5,603 nucleotides of DNA from Pseudomonadota bacterium. GTDB taxonomy: Bacteria > Desulfobacterota > Syntrophia > Syntrophales > JADFWA01. Both the position numbers and the translations under genes were made by a program. This document shows, in pieces, positions 5,184-5,603 of this stretch. The DNA lies in the NCBI GenBank assembly GCA_030612385.1, contig JAUWNZ010000094.1:1-5603 (forward strand). The letters run 5' to 3'. The notes under the pieces are model-generated. The model was not told where the DNA came from, did not search any database, and saw only the letters and a program-made list of their open reading frames with translations. Every line of letters starts with the position of its first letter. Position 1 is the stretch's first letter.

Positions 5184-5398
5184 TCCCCCTTGGTTCCGGC
5201 TTGTCCGGGTTAGGTAGGAGGCTGAAGGCTGTTAGGAAAAACCTTCCACCTTTTGACGATGTCTGTAAGGGCTTGTTTCTCCCATCTGTTCGTGCCAACG
5301 CTGAAATAAATTGACTTTAAAACAAAAAAAAGTTAGCCAGATCCTGATTAAATCTTTAACAGCCATTCACTCTTTAAATTAAACAGGCGAGGTGGAGT
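5184..5398. other. Non-coding leader region before the hydrolase gene
   Basis: This 215-base stretch has no supported gene. It begins with GC-rich degenerate heptamers and the right copy of the direct repeat (5219-5236). It becomes AT-rich after 5300, with an A-tract at 5323-5331. TTGACT at 5311-5316 resembles a -35 box, but the hexamer 17 bases on (TAGCCA) is a poor -10, so the promoter for the plus-strand gene is not resolved. No riboswitch or terminator was recognised. Confidence 0.4.
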
Positions 5399-5603
5399 AT
5401 GTTTCTAAAACAGTTGCAGGTTGGTCCTATGGCGGTTTTTGCCTACGTTATTGGTGACACCGAAGCTGGAGAAGGAGTGGTCGTTGATCCGGCGGCAAAT
5501 ACCGATGCCATTATCTCCGAAGCAGAAAAAAACGGTATAAAAATCAAATACATCATTAATACCCACGGCCATGTGGACCATACATCCGGAAATGCCGGCA
5601 TGA
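5399..5603 (+). CDS. Metallo-beta-lactamase-fold hydrolase, N-terminal part
   Basis: This is a zinc (or iron) dependent hydrolase of the glyoxalase II-like branch of the metallo-beta-lactamase superfamily, probably cytoplasmic. Only 68 codons plus one base are present before the right edge; complete single-domain members are about 200-220 residues. The first strands are visible (residues 5-18 and 26-30, ending in VVDPA), followed by the metal-binding motif THGHVDH at 55-61. There is no signal peptide. The ATG at 5399 has GAGG 6 bases upstream. It is divergent from the DUF1844-ispE cluster and separated by a repeat-filled region, so it belongs to a different transcription unit. The substrate cannot be told: glyoxalase II, persulfide dioxygenase and other thioesterase-like activities share this N-terminus. 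Confidence 0.9.
   Translation, partial: MFLKQLQVGPMAVFAYVIGDTEAGEGVVVDPAANTDAIISEAEKNGIKIKYIINTHGHVDHTSGNAGM

Noticed and set aside
4989..5314. Short plus-strand reading frames across the heptamer arrays
   Set aside because: They lack ribosome binding sites, and their sequence simply reflects the repeats. A 7-base period shifts frame every unit, so no protein repeat results.
5311..5339. Promoter for the plus-strand hydrolase (TTGACT, 17 bases, TAGCCA)
   Set aside because: The -10 hexamer matches consensus at too few positions. The A-tract between the boxes is suggestive but not enough.

Overview
The window looks like chromosomal DNA of a Gram-negative anaerobe, most plausibly a Desulfobacterota (former Deltaproteobacteria) lineage or a neighbour such as Nitrospirota. 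This placement is inferred from protein style, from the gene order ispE - tRNA-Gln - prs - rplY - pth, which I recall from Geobacter and Syntrophus-type genomes, and from a membrane pyrophosphatase, which is common in energy-limited anaerobes. No rRNA or other phylogenetic marker is present to settle it.

Nearly all coding DNA lies on the minus strand and reads from right to left. A good sigma70-type promoter (4821-4850) precedes a DUF1844-family protein (4370-4780). That gene overlaps ispE (3534-4373) by 4 bases. After a 144-base spacer come tRNA-Gln(TTG) (3315-3389), prs (2347-3288), rplY/ctc (1694-2332), a 298-base repeat-filled spacer, pth (805-1395), and the N-terminal 265 codons of hppA (1-795), which runs off the left edge. 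On the plus strand, separated from this cluster by about 600 bases, a metallo-beta-lactamase-fold hydrolase begins at 5399 and runs off the right edge.

Functionally the minus-strand cluster is housekeeping. It covers isoprenoid precursor synthesis (IspE), glutamine decoding (tRNA-Gln), PRPP synthesis (Prs), the 5S-rRNA-binding ribosomal protein L25, recycling of peptidyl-tRNA (Pth), and pyrophosphate hydrolysis coupled to ion pumping (HppA). PRPP consumption, aminoacylation and isoprenoid assembly all release pyrophosphate, so HppA is a sensible, though inferred, companion.

The unusual part is the non-coding DNA. All three large spacers (1396-1693, 3390-3533, 4851-5398) are built largely of degenerate tandem heptamers (for example AACATTG/CAATGTT, GGTTCAC and AAAATGA units). 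These are arranged as facing arms that form nested inverted repeats, and the spacers share short words such as AGTCCCTTAG. One spacer also carries a GTAGGGTGGATT-type palindrome. I see no transposase, integrase, CRISPR array, riboswitch or convincing intrinsic terminator, and no clearly new protein system.
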